The notes under the pieces were generated by a model. It ran no database searches, had not been told where the DNA came from, and was given only the letters and a program-made list of their open reading frames with translations. From UBA1413 sp037447215 (GTDB taxonomy: Bacteria; Bacteroidota; Bacteroidia; Bacteroidales; Prolixibacteraceae), in NCBI GenBank assembly GCA_037447215.1, contig JBBIHB010000017.1, positions 1 to 64,000 on the forward strand: DNA of 64,000 nt. The letters are read 5' to 3'. Of the stretch, positions 8,271 through 17,227 are shown one piece after another. The first letter of the stretch is position 1, and each line of letters opens with the position of its first letter. Both the position numbers and the translations under genes were made by a program.

Positions 8271-9818
8271 TTATTCCACCTGCAACGTTACTGCCGATAA
8301 AGCCGGCAAGGTAACTTCAAGGGTATTGGCATTGACATGTTTATAACTTTTAAATTCGATGGTTTTTACAGATTTGGGTTTATCGAACGTGTTGATGGCG
8401 TTATAAACAGGTGCTGTCAGGATTTCCCCTTTATTCACTTTTTTTATGGTACCGCCAACCATGTCAACAATAACTTTTACCTCTTTATTCGCATGAATAT
8501 TGTTCAGCGAAATATGGATTTTCCCATTGGCATCTTTTGAAACCGTCTGGCTGATTGCCGGTACTGATTCGTTACCATAGCTGTAATTTTCGGTTACAAG
8601 GTTGCTGTTGAGCAATTTGGCCCCGCCATGCACTTTGTACATATTAAAGGCGTGGTAGGTCGGAGTTAGCAGCATTTTGTCGCCTTCGGTGAGGATCATG
8701 GCCTGAAGCACATTAACCGTCTGGGCTATATTAGCCATTCTTACCCTATCGGAATATTTATTGAAAATATCGAAGGTAGTGGTGGCAATCAAAGCATCGC
8801 GCATCGAATTCTGCTGAAACAGGAAGCCGGGATTGGTTCCTGGCTCTACATCAGTCCAAATCCCCCACTCGTCCACATATAGCCCTATACGTTTGCGGGG
8901 GTCGTATTCATCCATAATGCTGATGTGGCGTTTCAGCAGGTTGTCCATTGCTAAACCGGCACGAATACCCGAAAAATAAAGGTCTTCACCGAAACCTGTG
9001 GCAGATGTTTTGTTGTTCCAGCCCGGGCCGGCAATGGTGTAATAGTGGACCGAAAGGGCATCCATATGGCGGGCTGCCTTCTGCATCAGTACGCGGGTCC
9101 AGTTGTAGTCGCCGCCGTTAGCGCCACAACCCACTCGGGTCATTTTGTCGCGGCCGTATTCCCAGGCATATGTTGAATACTGGCGAAGCAGGTCTGAATA
9201 AAATTCAGGCGTCATGTTTCCGCCACAACCCCAGCTTTCGTTGCCGATTCCGAGGAATTTAACATTCCAGGGTTTTTGGCGCCCATTCTGACGGCGCAGG
9301 TTTGCCATTGGCAGGTCTTCGTCCGAAGTCATATATTCGATCCATTCAACCATATCCCAGACGGTTGCGCTTCCTACATTAACCGATACATAAGCCTCGC
9401 AGCCGAGCATTTCGCACAGTTCAAGGAATTCGTGTGTGCCAAAGCTGTTATCTTCGATTACACCACCCCAGAATACATTCTTGATATTCGGGCGCGTTTC
9501 CCGTGGGCCAATGCCGTTTTTCCACTGATAGGTGTCGGCAAAACAGCCTCCCGGCCACCGCAATACAGGTATGTCGAGCGACTTCAGGGCTTCAAAAACA
9601 TCTTTGCGATAGCCATTTATGTTGGGAATGGGCGAATCTGGACCAACCCAGATGCCATCATAAATACAACGGCCCAGATGTTCTGCAAAATGGCCATATA
9701 TGTATTTGCTGATTTCGGGGCCTTCTTTGGTTGCATCAATGGTGAGCCTGTTCTGTGCGGTTGCCGGAGTAAATAATATTGTGGCAATTATTGCCAGAAG
9801 TAAAAAAGCCTGTTTCAT
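8271..9818 (-). CDS. GH51 alpha-L-arabinofuranosidase, secreted
   Basis: Retaining glycosidase that removes terminal alpha-L-arabinofuranose from arabinan, arabinoxylan or arabinosylated xyloglucan oligosaccharides. In the numbering of the long frame (start 9842), the acid/base Glu is in GIGNESWGCGG near residue 202 and the nucleophile Glu in GLYVDEWGIW near 325; both are intact. The N-terminal region shows the GH51 pattern ISKYIYGHFAEHLGRCIYDG and RWPGGCFADTYQW. I place the start at 9818, where MKQAFLLLAIIATILF begins a clean signal peptide ending near TAQN; the 9842 start adds eight charged residues. Export to the periplasm is likely. It is the last gene of a four-gene minus-strand operon, and araA elsewhere in the window could use the arabinose. 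Confidence 0.93.
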   Translation of the reverse strand: MKQAFLLLAIIATILFTPATAQNRLTIDATKEGPEISKYIYGHFAEHLGRCIYDGIWVGPDSPIPNINGYRKDVFEALKSLDIPVLRWPGGCFADTYQWKNGIGPRETRPNIKNVFWGGVIEDNSFGTHEFLELCEMLGCEAYVSVNVGSATVWDMVEWIEYMTSDEDLPMANLRRQNGRQKPWNVKFLGIGNESWGCGGNMTPEFYSDLLRQYSTYAWEYGRDKMTRVGCGANGGDYNWTRVLMQKAARHMDALSVHYYTIAGPGWNNKTSATGFGEDLYFSGIRAGLAMDNLLKRHISIMDEYDPRKRIGLYVDEWGIWTDVEPGTNPGFLFQQNSMRDALIATTTFDIFNKYSDRVRMANIAQTVNVLQAMILTEGDKMLLTPTYHAFNMYKVHGGAKLLNSNLVTENYSYGNESVPAISQTVSKDANGKIHISLNNIHANKEVKVIVDMVGGTIKKVNKGEILTAPVYNAINTFDKPKSVKTIEFKSYKHVNANTLEVTLPALSAVTLQVE

Positions 9819-9876
9819 GGTTGAATCAATTTTGGTTTTCAACAGTAAATATAAAAAAATTTCCTATGTTCGAAAT

Positions 9877-11748
9877 TCAGGGTTCAATTTTTAAAGCCAT
9901 AAATGAATGTGGCCTGATCTCCAGATCAAATACCTGCGATATTTTCGGAGTACTTCTTCTTTGCGGAATTTCCCTCTTGTTTGACTTTATTACCTGGTTG
10001 GTTTCGAGGTTGTGTGCCGAAGTGAATTTTTCGCCAGCAACCAGTTTTACCCGGATGGTTGTGTCTGCAAAAGACTGCACAATGCAGGTATTATTGTCGT
10101 AAACATAGAGGCTGGTATAACCCGGGCCTTCAAGAACAACAGGCATTTCAGCGGTCAGTGTTTGTTTTATGCGCGTGATTACCGGTTCAGGAAGGTGGTA
10201 TAAATCCACAAAATTTTCAGGGATGGTCAGCACAAACAATTTTCCTTTGCTAAAGCCGGCAGTGAGCAGAATGGGCCAACCATTGGTGTCGTCGAGCGCC
10301 GAAACCTCTTCCCACGAGTCATTGGTGAGATAGGCAATCTGAGGGATCAGAATATCCCGGTCACTTTTAGCCCTGATACCCCAACCGGCTGCAAAATCAC
10401 GGACCAGTGCTTTGCGGTTGGTATAACGAATTTCGGCAATATCTTGAATTCCTTTTTCCTGCAACGCTTTCAGCAAACCCGAAGTAATCATTACCGAGTT
10501 TCCATTACGAAGGTGTTTTTTGATTTTATCCACAATCTGGCCATCAAAAGCCGCCGATTCGGTGAGAAAAACCATTTTTTCATTTTCGGGGAATTCAGGA
10601 ACCAGGTTCATCGGTATGCCGATCATACCCAAATAATTCTGTAGAAAATCTTCTCCCACGGAATGATAGGGCTTATAGCTTTTCACCCCAATCGGATTTC
10701 CTAATTTATCCAGGAATTTATCCACTTTTTCGAGTGAAACACCGGCGGTTCGTGCCAGTGTTGTTGGTTTCACTTCGGTTCCGGTGGCTGTTTTAATGGG
10801 CTGCATCATTTCATCAAAATTAAAACTGGTTCCTTGTCCCTGCCATGAGGCGCGAAGGTTCTCCCGTATGGGGTATTGCAGTTGTCTGATATCGAAAAGT
10901 GTAATTTCGGGCGCTTTTGCAAACATGGTAATCCAGAGCTGTTCGGCATATCGGTCCATATATCGTAATCCCCCGGTATCAACCCACCCGCCACCATTGC
11001 CACCAGGTTTCAGGTTTTCGAAATAACGGAAAATAAGATAACCCAGATATGCCTGAAGGTGCTGGTTCCCAGATGGGTCGCGGGTTTCAGTGCCTGTGTA
11101 TAGCTCATCAAAAAGCGAAGGTTGCACTTCGAGGTTAAAACCTAAACCTTGGAAATGCTCATACCAGTTGGGATATTTAATTACCACTTTGCAATTGGGA
11201 TTGACCGCTTTTGCCGGTTCAAGAATCAGGCTCACCGTTGCCTCCTTCATCAGTCCTAACCGGTAGTCTGTCCAGCTTTTATTGCCTTTTGCCTCTATGC
11301 AAAGTTCACATTTACAGCTCGTAAAGAAGAAATCATCCAAAATAAGTTCGTCGAAATTGCGGGCTGTATGCTCTATAATTTCTTTTACTTTAATTCGATG
11401 TTCCGGATTGGTATAGCAAAACGTTTCAAAACGGTTGCTTTCATCGACTGTCAAAGTAATACCGCCTGCAGTTTCAACCCCTTTTCCGGCAAAAAATGCT
11501 TTGGCCTTATCCAATGTTTCCTGGTCAACAATAAGCAGGTCGCGGTGGGTTTCCAGATATATTTTATCCACTTTAACCTGCTGGGTTACCAATTCCCAGA
11601 TGGGTTCAATGTATTCGATATCTCCCATTTTGACGGTTTCGTAGGACCGAGAATAAACGGCAACCCTGAAATTTTTGTATTGATTTGATTGACCGAATGT
11701 AGTGGTTAATGTCAAAGCCAATAAGGTTAGAAAGGTAATTTTTCTCAT
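9877..11748 (-). CDS. Secreted protein of unknown function, possible TIM-barrel glycosidase
   Basis: I cannot assign this 623-residue protein to a characterised family. It has a signal peptide (residues 1-19, ending FGQ). The first half alternates strand-like and helix-like segments as in a TIM barrel and holds an acidic/cysteine cluster: LILDDFFFTSCKCELC, with Asp138-Asp139 and Cys145, Cys147, Cys150, followed by conserved-looking KYPNWYEHFQGLGFN and ELYTGTETRDPSGN. The second half (about 370-530) resembles a glutamine-amidotransferase-like fold used as a scaffold in some glycosidases (NGNSVMITSGLLKAL), and the end looks like a beta-sandwich. Its place between GH31 and GH51 genes (gaps of 16 and 58 bp) argues for glycan work. 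Similar proteins are sometimes labelled permease, which the absence of transmembrane segments contradicts. Confidence 0.75.
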   Translation of the reverse strand: MRKITFLTLLALTLTTTFGQSNQYKNFRVAVYSRSYETVKMGDIEYIEPIWELVTQQVKVDKIYLETHRDLLIVDQETLDKAKAFFAGKGVETAGGITLTVDESNRFETFCYTNPEHRIKVKEIIEHTARNFDELILDDFFFTSCKCELCIEAKGNKSWTDYRLGLMKEATVSLILEPAKAVNPNCKVVIKYPNWYEHFQGLGFNLEVQPSLFDELYTGTETRDPSGNQHLQAYLGYLIFRYFENLKPGGNGGGWVDTGGLRYMDRYAEQLWITMFAKAPEITLFDIRQLQYPIRENLRASWQGQGTSFNFDEMMQPIKTATGTEVKPTTLARTAGVSLEKVDKFLDKLGNPIGVKSYKPYHSVGEDFLQNYLGMIGIPMNLVPEFPENEKMVFLTESAAFDGQIVDKIKKHLRNGNSVMITSGLLKALQEKGIQDIAEIRYTNRKALVRDFAAGWGIRAKSDRDILIPQIAYLTNDSWEEVSALDDTNGWPILLTAGFSKGKLFVLTIPENFVDLYHLPEPVITRIKQTLTAEMPVVLEGPGYTSLYVYDNNTCIVQSFADTTIRVKLVAGEKFTSAHNLETNQVIKSNKREIPQRRSTPKISQVFDLEIRPHSFMALKIEP

Positions 11749-11764
11749 AGCCTTGTATAGTTGT

Positions 11765-14191
11765 TTATTTTCTATGACCTGATGAGAAAACCCTGAATTT
11801 TACTTTGCCACCAATCGGATCGTTCTGCAATGTGAAACTTCCGCCTCTTCGCTGGAGCGTTATTTTTTTCAATAAATTATCATCGGGAAGGCAGATATAA
11901 CCTGTTAAAGAACTAGCCGATGAGGAATAGGTTACCAGGTCGATGTTTGACCAGTTCATGTCTTTTGTTGACTGGGCCAGTCCGATATGGGGAATTACTG
12001 TCCCGTCGCGGACCAGAATAATGGCAGGAATTACGCCTGCTTCGATATGATTCCACCCGCCGGAGTAAACTTTGTTAGTCTGGTAATCAATCCAATTTCC
12101 TTTCGGCAGGTAAACATCGCGGCTGCGGACATTGTCTTCGAACAGCGGCGCAACCAGCATATCGGAACCAAACAGGTAGGCATCGTCAACCAGCCACGCG
12201 CCCGGGTCGTCGGGGTATTCAATAAACATGGCACGCATCATAGGTAAGCCGTTTTCGCTGGCGTGTTTCGACTGTGCATAAATATAGGGCATGAGTTTGT
12301 ATTTCATTTCGGTTGACAAGCGAAAGGCGTCGTTAAAGCTTTCGTTGTATTCCCATGGTTCTTTGGGTGGTGCGCCATGTGTCCGTGAGTGTGAAGTGAG
12401 CATCCCGAATGGCAGCCAGCGGCGGTAGAGTTCTTCGGGCACTTTGCTAACAAAACCTCCAATGTCGTGGCTCCAGAAGGTAAATCCACATAATCCCAAA
12501 GATAAACCTGCACGAAGGGTTGCTGCCATAGCGGCGTTGTTGTTGGCTGCATCGCCTCCCCAATGCAACGGATAACGCTGGCTTCCTGCCCAGGTTGAAC
12601 GTGCCCAGATAATATTTTCGCCGGTAATTTCTTTGGTAAGGTCGGCTACTATTTTGTTGTAACGCAACGGATACAGGTTATGCTCGTAATAACCGGTTTT
12701 TCCGGAGGCGTAAATGCCATTGGCTGGTGCTGCTTCTCCAAAGTCAACTTTTATAGCGCTTACGCCCATTTTCAGTAAACCGCTTATTTTTTCGCGGTAC
12801 CATTCAATGGCATCGGGGTTCGAGAAATCAAGTACAGCATCTTCATAAGGAATATTCCCTTTTGGGTTTCGCACAAAAAGCCGTTTTTCGACAATTTCGG
12901 GGAAAAGCGAATTTTTGGGAACAAAGTAAGGCAACTGCCACAAACAGGTATGCAACCCCATTTCCTTGAGGTCGGCAATCATTTTTTCAGGGTCGTTAAA
13001 CCGGGTGGGTGCAAACTGATAATCGCAGCGCCAGTCGGTTTCGAACCAGCCGGTGTCGAAGTGGATTACATCAGCAGGAATTCGGTTTTTGCGCAAGTTG
13101 GCCGCCACAGTGCGGCCATCTTCTTCGGAAAAATAGGTTATACGGCTCATCCAAAGGCCAAACGACCAAAGCGGCGGCATGGGCGATTTGCCGGTAAGGT
13201 CGGTGTAAGCATCCAGAATTTCTTTGGGCGAACCCAGAAAAATAAAAATATCAAGTTCTTCATCGCCGATCATCAGCGATGCCACCTCGTCGTAGTATTT
13301 TCCAAAGTCGCAGGTGATGGGCGTTGAGGTATGCATAAACAAACCGTAACCAGCCGAACTCATGTAAAAAGGAATGGGCTTGTACATGGTTTCGTTTTTT
13401 ACACCATTTGCATCGTCGGTCCACAATACTACTTTCTGGCCGCGTTTGTTAAGCCCTTTGAAATTTTCACCAAGGCCATATATCTTTTCACCAGGTACAA
13501 GATCAAAGGCTGCATGAACACTGCGTGAATAATCTGCTGAGCGGCGCACGAAGCTGAACGGCAGCACAGGTGTATAGGTTCCCCGGTTGTCGTTGGCATG
13601 GTTGGTTTTCGTGACCCGTTTTCCCTGAGGATCAAAAAACTCAACCTTCCACGGTTTTTCGCGGATAATTACTGAACCGCCAACACCTGTAAATTTATGC
13701 CCTCCATCGATTTTGGAGTATTGCCAGCTATTGTCTTTCGGGGCAAATCCATTTACCAGCATCAGCGATTCATCATCCTGGAGAGTTTCTGTTCCGGTTT
13801 TCATCCGCAGCCTTATGGTGCGTGGTCCTGAAAATTCTATTGTAAATGGTAATACCGGATTGATTTCGTACTCCTGTTGCGGAAATTCGTTGCCCCCGAT
13901 GGCTTCAATACGTGCCAGCATATTGCTGAATGCCTGGTTGGTCCGCCATGCTGCCCGCTGCCATTTTACAGTCCCTTTTCCTGAGGCCGGGTCAAAACTT
14001 ACCAGTTCGTCGGCCAGGAAATAGTTGTTTGCAAAGTTGCGGAAATCCTCGTGGATGTCCACAGGTTCGTTCAATAGTGCCTGGTTTGGTGCACCCGATG
14101 CCCAGGGAAGCTGTGCGTTTACATGTGCTGAAATTATTATTGAGGTGAAAAACGACAGCAATAATCTGATGGTAATCTGTTTTTTCATCAT
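11765..14191 (-). CDS. GH31 alpha-xylosidase/alpha-glucosidase
   Basis: Exported retaining alpha-glycosidase of family GH31. A signal peptide covers about residues 1-26. The nucleophile Asp is near residue 483 in SAIKVDFGE, and the acid/base Asp follows in the YPLHWGGDAANN segment near 547. The KVDFGE form of the nucleophile motif is typical of YicI-like alpha-xylosidases rather than of alpha-glucosidases (which usually have DMNE), so release of xylose from xyloglucan oligosaccharides is the best guess. An N-terminal beta-sandwich (GEKIYGLGENFKGLNKRGQ) and a C-terminal sandwich (KGNWIDYQTNKVYSGG) flank the barrel as usual. It is 15 bp downstream of the GH2 gene, hence co-transcribed. Confidence 0.92.
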   Translation of the reverse strand: MMKKQITIRLLLSFFTSIIISAHVNAQLPWASGAPNQALLNEPVDIHEDFRNFANNYFLADELVSFDPASGKGTVKWQRAAWRTNQAFSNMLARIEAIGGNEFPQQEYEINPVLPFTIEFSGPRTIRLRMKTGTETLQDDESLMLVNGFAPKDNSWQYSKIDGGHKFTGVGGSVIIREKPWKVEFFDPQGKRVTKTNHANDNRGTYTPVLPFSFVRRSADYSRSVHAAFDLVPGEKIYGLGENFKGLNKRGQKVVLWTDDANGVKNETMYKPIPFYMSSAGYGLFMHTSTPITCDFGKYYDEVASLMIGDEELDIFIFLGSPKEILDAYTDLTGKSPMPPLWSFGLWMSRITYFSEEDGRTVAANLRKNRIPADVIHFDTGWFETDWRCDYQFAPTRFNDPEKMIADLKEMGLHTCLWQLPYFVPKNSLFPEIVEKRLFVRNPKGNIPYEDAVLDFSNPDAIEWYREKISGLLKMGVSAIKVDFGEAAPANGIYASGKTGYYEHNLYPLRYNKIVADLTKEITGENIIWARSTWAGSQRYPLHWGGDAANNNAAMAATLRAGLSLGLCGFTFWSHDIGGFVSKVPEELYRRWLPFGMLTSHSRTHGAPPKEPWEYNESFNDAFRLSTEMKYKLMPYIYAQSKHASENGLPMMRAMFIEYPDDPGAWLVDDAYLFGSDMLVAPLFEDNVRSRDVYLPKGNWIDYQTNKVYSGGWNHIEAGVIPAIILVRDGTVIPHIGLAQSTKDMNWSNIDLVTYSSSASSLTGYICLPDDNLLKKITLQRRGGSFTLQNDPIGGKVKFRVFSSGHRK

Positions 14192-14206
14192 GTTGTATTA
14201 AAATAT

Positions 14207-16729
14207 TTATTTGAATGTCAATATTATTTCAGCAGAAGCCAATCCTTCGGAAGTGGCTTTGAAAATGGTGTTCTCTTTTGATTTCGGAGCTTTCACAATG
14301 GCGAGGCACTTGCCGTGAAATGCTTTCCGGAAGTAGGACTGAAAAGGTTCGTGACTCACCGGGTTTCCATTGTCAACACCAGCAGTGGTAGCCTCTCCGT
14401 CAATTTCAAAATTTACCAGGTTGCTGGCATAGGGAACAATAAATCCATCTTTGTCGAGGATTTCGATGGTGATAAATGAGAGGTCTTTTCCATCGGCATT
14501 GAGTTTGTTCCGGTCGGCGGAAAGCCTGATTTGTGCAGGTTTTCCCGCTGTTTTAATTTCACGGGTTAGCTTGTCTTGTCCATTATTTCTCGAAATGGCT
14601 TTTATTGTTCCGGGTTCCCATTTTACCCGCCACTTGAGGTGGATATCATCTCCTTCTTTATGTTTAGCCCCGAGAGATTTTCCGTTCAGGAATAATTCTA
14701 CTTCCGGTGCACTGCTGTATGCCCAAACATCGACCGAATCGCCGGGGTTCCAGTTCCAGTGCGGGAAAATATGCAACACTTCCTTGTCGGTCCATTCACT
14801 CTGGTACATGTAATAAACATCTTTCGGAAAACCTGCCAGATCGATAATCCCGAAGTAAGAACTTCGCGATGGCCACCAATATGGCGTGGGTTCACCCAGG
14901 TAATCAAAACCTGTCCAGATATAGGTTCCGGCAATGTGCGGATATTTTTTCACAATTTTCCAACTCTCTTCGTGTGTCGATCCCCAGGGAACATGGCAAT
15001 TGTCGTAGGCCGGACATTGCTGTTCCGGATTGCCGAATGGAGTCCGCCTGTTTTGTCCTCGATGTGGCCAGACGAATATTGAATCCGATGGCATCTGATA
15101 ATATCCCCTTGTCATCAAACCCGAAGTCGATTCACTGATAATTAATGATTTGCCGGGATAATTCTCTCTGAAGTTGGCAAAACTTTCGTGGTGGTAATTA
15201 AATCCATATAAATCCATTGAATTGGATTTGAACAGGTTGTTCCAGGGATTTACCTCGTTGCAGCCAGCTGTTACCGGCCTTGTATTATCTAGGCTTCGCA
15301 CAATATTCACCAATTTAGTGGTGAGAAGTGAGTTTACCGACAAATTGCCCGAATTGATAATTGCCGTATCTACATTTTTTTCAAAGTTGAGCAAGAAATT
15401 TGCCTGCTGTATGTCGAGTGTATCAGCATCAACGTGTTCCCACTGTTCGAGCACTTCGTTCCCGATGCTCCACATAAACACCGAAGCATGGTTCCTGTCT
15501 CTGCGGATATGGTCGGTAAGGTCGCGCTCGTGCCACTCTGGGAAAAAATGGGAATAGTCATATTCGGTTTTTCTTTTTCGCCACATATCGAATGTTTCGT
15601 TCTGCACCACAAATCCCATTCTGTCGCATAGTTGCAGTAATTCGGGTGCAGGCGGGTTGTGGGCAGTCCGTATGGAATTGCATCCCATATTGCGAAGAAT
15701 TTCGAGTTGCCTTTCAAGAGCACGGGTATTGATGGCTGCGCCCAATGCCCCTAAATCATGGTGCTGGCATACTCCTAAAAGTTTTACTTTACGTCCGTTT
15801 AGTGAGAATCCTTCATCTGGATCAAAATTGAAATAGCGGATCCCAAAAGTGGTTTCATAAGTGTCAACCAGAACGCTTCCATCGTAAACTTCAGAAACAG
15901 CTTTGTATAAAACAGGATTTTCGATATCCCATAATTCTGGTTTTTCAACATCAAGGTTTTGCTGAAATACATTTTGAGCCCCGGCCCCGATTCTTTTTGA
16001 CGATTGGGTTTTGGCCACCCGTTTGCCTTTGTGATTGTAGAGGGTTGTTTTCAGAATGGCATCTACACCCGATGACAATTTGTTGGCAACCGTTGTTTCT
16101 ACTGATATTTTTGCCAAATGCTCATTTACTTCGGGGGTGGTTACAAATGTTCCCCAGTGGTCAACATGCAGCTTTGCTGTTTTTACCAGCCATACATTCC
16201 GATATATTCCAGATCCGGAGTACCACCGCGAATTGGGTTGTTCAGAATTATTGACCTTAACCGCAATAACATTCTCCGTTTCACCATATATCAAATGTGG
16301 AGTCAGTTCATACCGGAAAGAGATATATCCAAAGGGGCGCATGCCGAGGTAATGCCCATTAACCCAAACTTCGCTCTGCTGATAAACCCCGTCGAAATCA
16401 ATGAAAACTAGTTTTTCCTTTTCCTCTTCATCCATTGTGAAGGTTTTCCGGTACCATCCAATTCCTCCAGGTAATGCACCTCCACCAGGTGTGGCAGGAT
16501 GGTTTCTGCTGAACTCTCCTTCAATGCTCCAATCGTGGGGCAAATCGAGTGTTCTCCATTGGTGATCGTTATACTCCGGGTTTTGTGCCTGTTGGGCATC
16601 GCCATTGAAAAATCTCCATCTTTCGGTGAAATCAAGTATGATTCTTTCAGATGTGGGTTTACTTTCACAACCAAAACCAATTATTAAAGAAAGAATTAAA
16701 AAGATCCTGATAAATCTGTCTGGCTTCAT
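14207..16729 (-). CDS. GH2 beta-galactosidase, lipoprotein-type export signal
   Basis: Retaining beta-glycosidase of family GH2, probably a beta-galactosidase. The signal sequence ends near Cys21 (IIGFGCES), a plausible lipobox, so the enzyme should be membrane-anchored. Domain order is sugar-binding jelly roll (about 30-200), Ig-like domain, TIM barrel with HNPPAPELLQLCDRMGF, acid/base Glu near residue 424 in SIGNEVLEQW and nucleophile Glu near 533 in IISESTSG, then C-terminal Ig-like domains of the DUF4982 and invasin/Big kind. It is the first gene of the glycan operon. Beta-galactose occurs next to fucose in fucogalacto-xyloglucan, which fits the GH31 and GH95 enzymes in this window. Glucuronidase or mannosidase activity cannot be ruled out from sequence alone. 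Confidence 0.92.
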   Translation of the reverse strand: MKPDRFIRIFLILSLIIGFGCESKPTSERIILDFTERWRFFNGDAQQAQNPEYNDHQWRTLDLPHDWSIEGEFSRNHPATPGGGALPGGIGWYRKTFTMDEEEKEKLVFIDFDGVYQQSEVWVNGHYLGMRPFGYISFRYELTPHLIYGETENVIAVKVNNSEQPNSRWYSGSGIYRNVWLVKTAKLHVDHWGTFVTTPEVNEHLAKISVETTVANKLSSGVDAILKTTLYNHKGKRVAKTQSSKRIGAGAQNVFQQNLDVEKPELWDIENPVLYKAVSEVYDGSVLVDTYETTFGIRYFNFDPDEGFSLNGRKVKLLGVCQHHDLGALGAAINTRALERQLEILRNMGCNSIRTAHNPPAPELLQLCDRMGFVVQNETFDMWRKRKTEYDYSHFFPEWHERDLTDHIRRDRNHASVFMWSIGNEVLEQWEHVDADTLDIQQANFLLNFEKNVDTAIINSGNLSVNSLLTTKLVNIVRSLDNTRPVTAGCNEVNPWNNLFKSNSMDLYGFNYHHESFANFRENYPGKSLIISESTSGLMTRGYYQMPSDSIFVWPHRGQNRRTPFGNPEQQCPAYDNCHVPWGSTHEESWKIVKKYPHIAGTYIWTGFDYLGEPTPYWWPSRSSYFGIIDLAGFPKDVYYMYQSEWTDKEVLHIFPHWNWNPGDSVDVWAYSSAPEVELFLNGKSLGAKHKEGDDIHLKWRVKWEPGTIKAISRNNGQDKLTREIKTAGKPAQIRLSADRNKLNADGKDLSFITIEILDKDGFIVPYASNLVNFEIDGEATTAGVDNGNPVSHEPFQSYFRKAFHGKCLAIVKAPKSKENTIFKATSEGLASAEIILTFK

Positions 16730-16819
16730 TGGCTTGTAATTGTTGTTTTTACAGTTTGTAAAAGTATAATAGTTTTTAATTATTTACAAGCCTTGAAATG
16801 ATTTTATTTCCGAAAATCG

Positions 16820-16851
16820 AAAATAAAAAAAGCCATTGCTGCTGCAACGGC
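16820..16851 (-). terminator. Intrinsic terminator after the cupin gene
   Basis: On the minus strand GCCGTTGC-AGCA-GCAATGGC forms an 8-bp stem (one G-U pair) followed directly by a T-run. It sits 22 bp beyond the cupin stop codon and closes the pdxA-ruvA-sprA-cupin transcription unit. Confidence 0.8.
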
Positions 16852-16873
16852 CCGAATATATTTAAGTTAATTT

Positions 16874-17206
16874 TTAACGGATAAAATCCTCCCTGATAGG
16901 CGAAAAACTGTCGATAAGCCGGGTGTTTGGTGCAATTGTCTGAACGGTATGCAAAGCGCCCGAAGGGATTTTAATCATATCGCCCTTGTTGAGCATAAAT
17001 ATTTCATCACCTATAAAAAACGATAGTTCGCCTTCGGCTACATAGGTAATTTGCTCGTGCGGGTGGGAATGTGGGGGATCGGGTACTTCCATGGGATGCT
17101 CAAAATCAATAACCACGGTCATTAGGTTTTCAAGGTAATGAATCCTGCGCTTCAGACCGGTTTTAACCAGTTCGGGCGGTACATTTTTTTCAATATTGGT
17201 GTACAT
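16874..17206 (-). CDS. Single-domain cupin protein
   Basis: Small cytosolic beta-barrel of the cupin_2 type. The first metal-binding motif is PPHSHPHEQITYVAEGELSFFIG (three His and one Glu) and the second is GDMIKIPSGALHTVQTI with the fourth His. Such 110-residue cupins often bind a metal and act as sugar or dicarboxylate isomerase-like enzymes, dioxygenases or ligand sensors; the sequence does not decide which. It lies 21 bp downstream of sprA on the same strand and is followed by a terminator, so it is probably the last gene of the sprA unit, without an obvious functional link to secretion. Confidence 0.85.
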   Translation of the reverse strand: MYTNIEKNVPPELVKTGLKRRIHYLENLMTVVIDFEHPMEVPDPPHSHPHEQITYVAEGELSFFIGDEIFMLNKGDMIKIPSGALHTVQTIAPNTRLIDSFSPIREDFIR

Positions 17207-17227
17207 AACAAATATCTTTTCTCAATT

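Noticed and set aside
12950..13327. 125-codon plus-strand open frame inside the GH31 gene
   Set aside because: Lies wholly opposite conserved GH31 catalytic sequence and reads as low-quality antisense translation.
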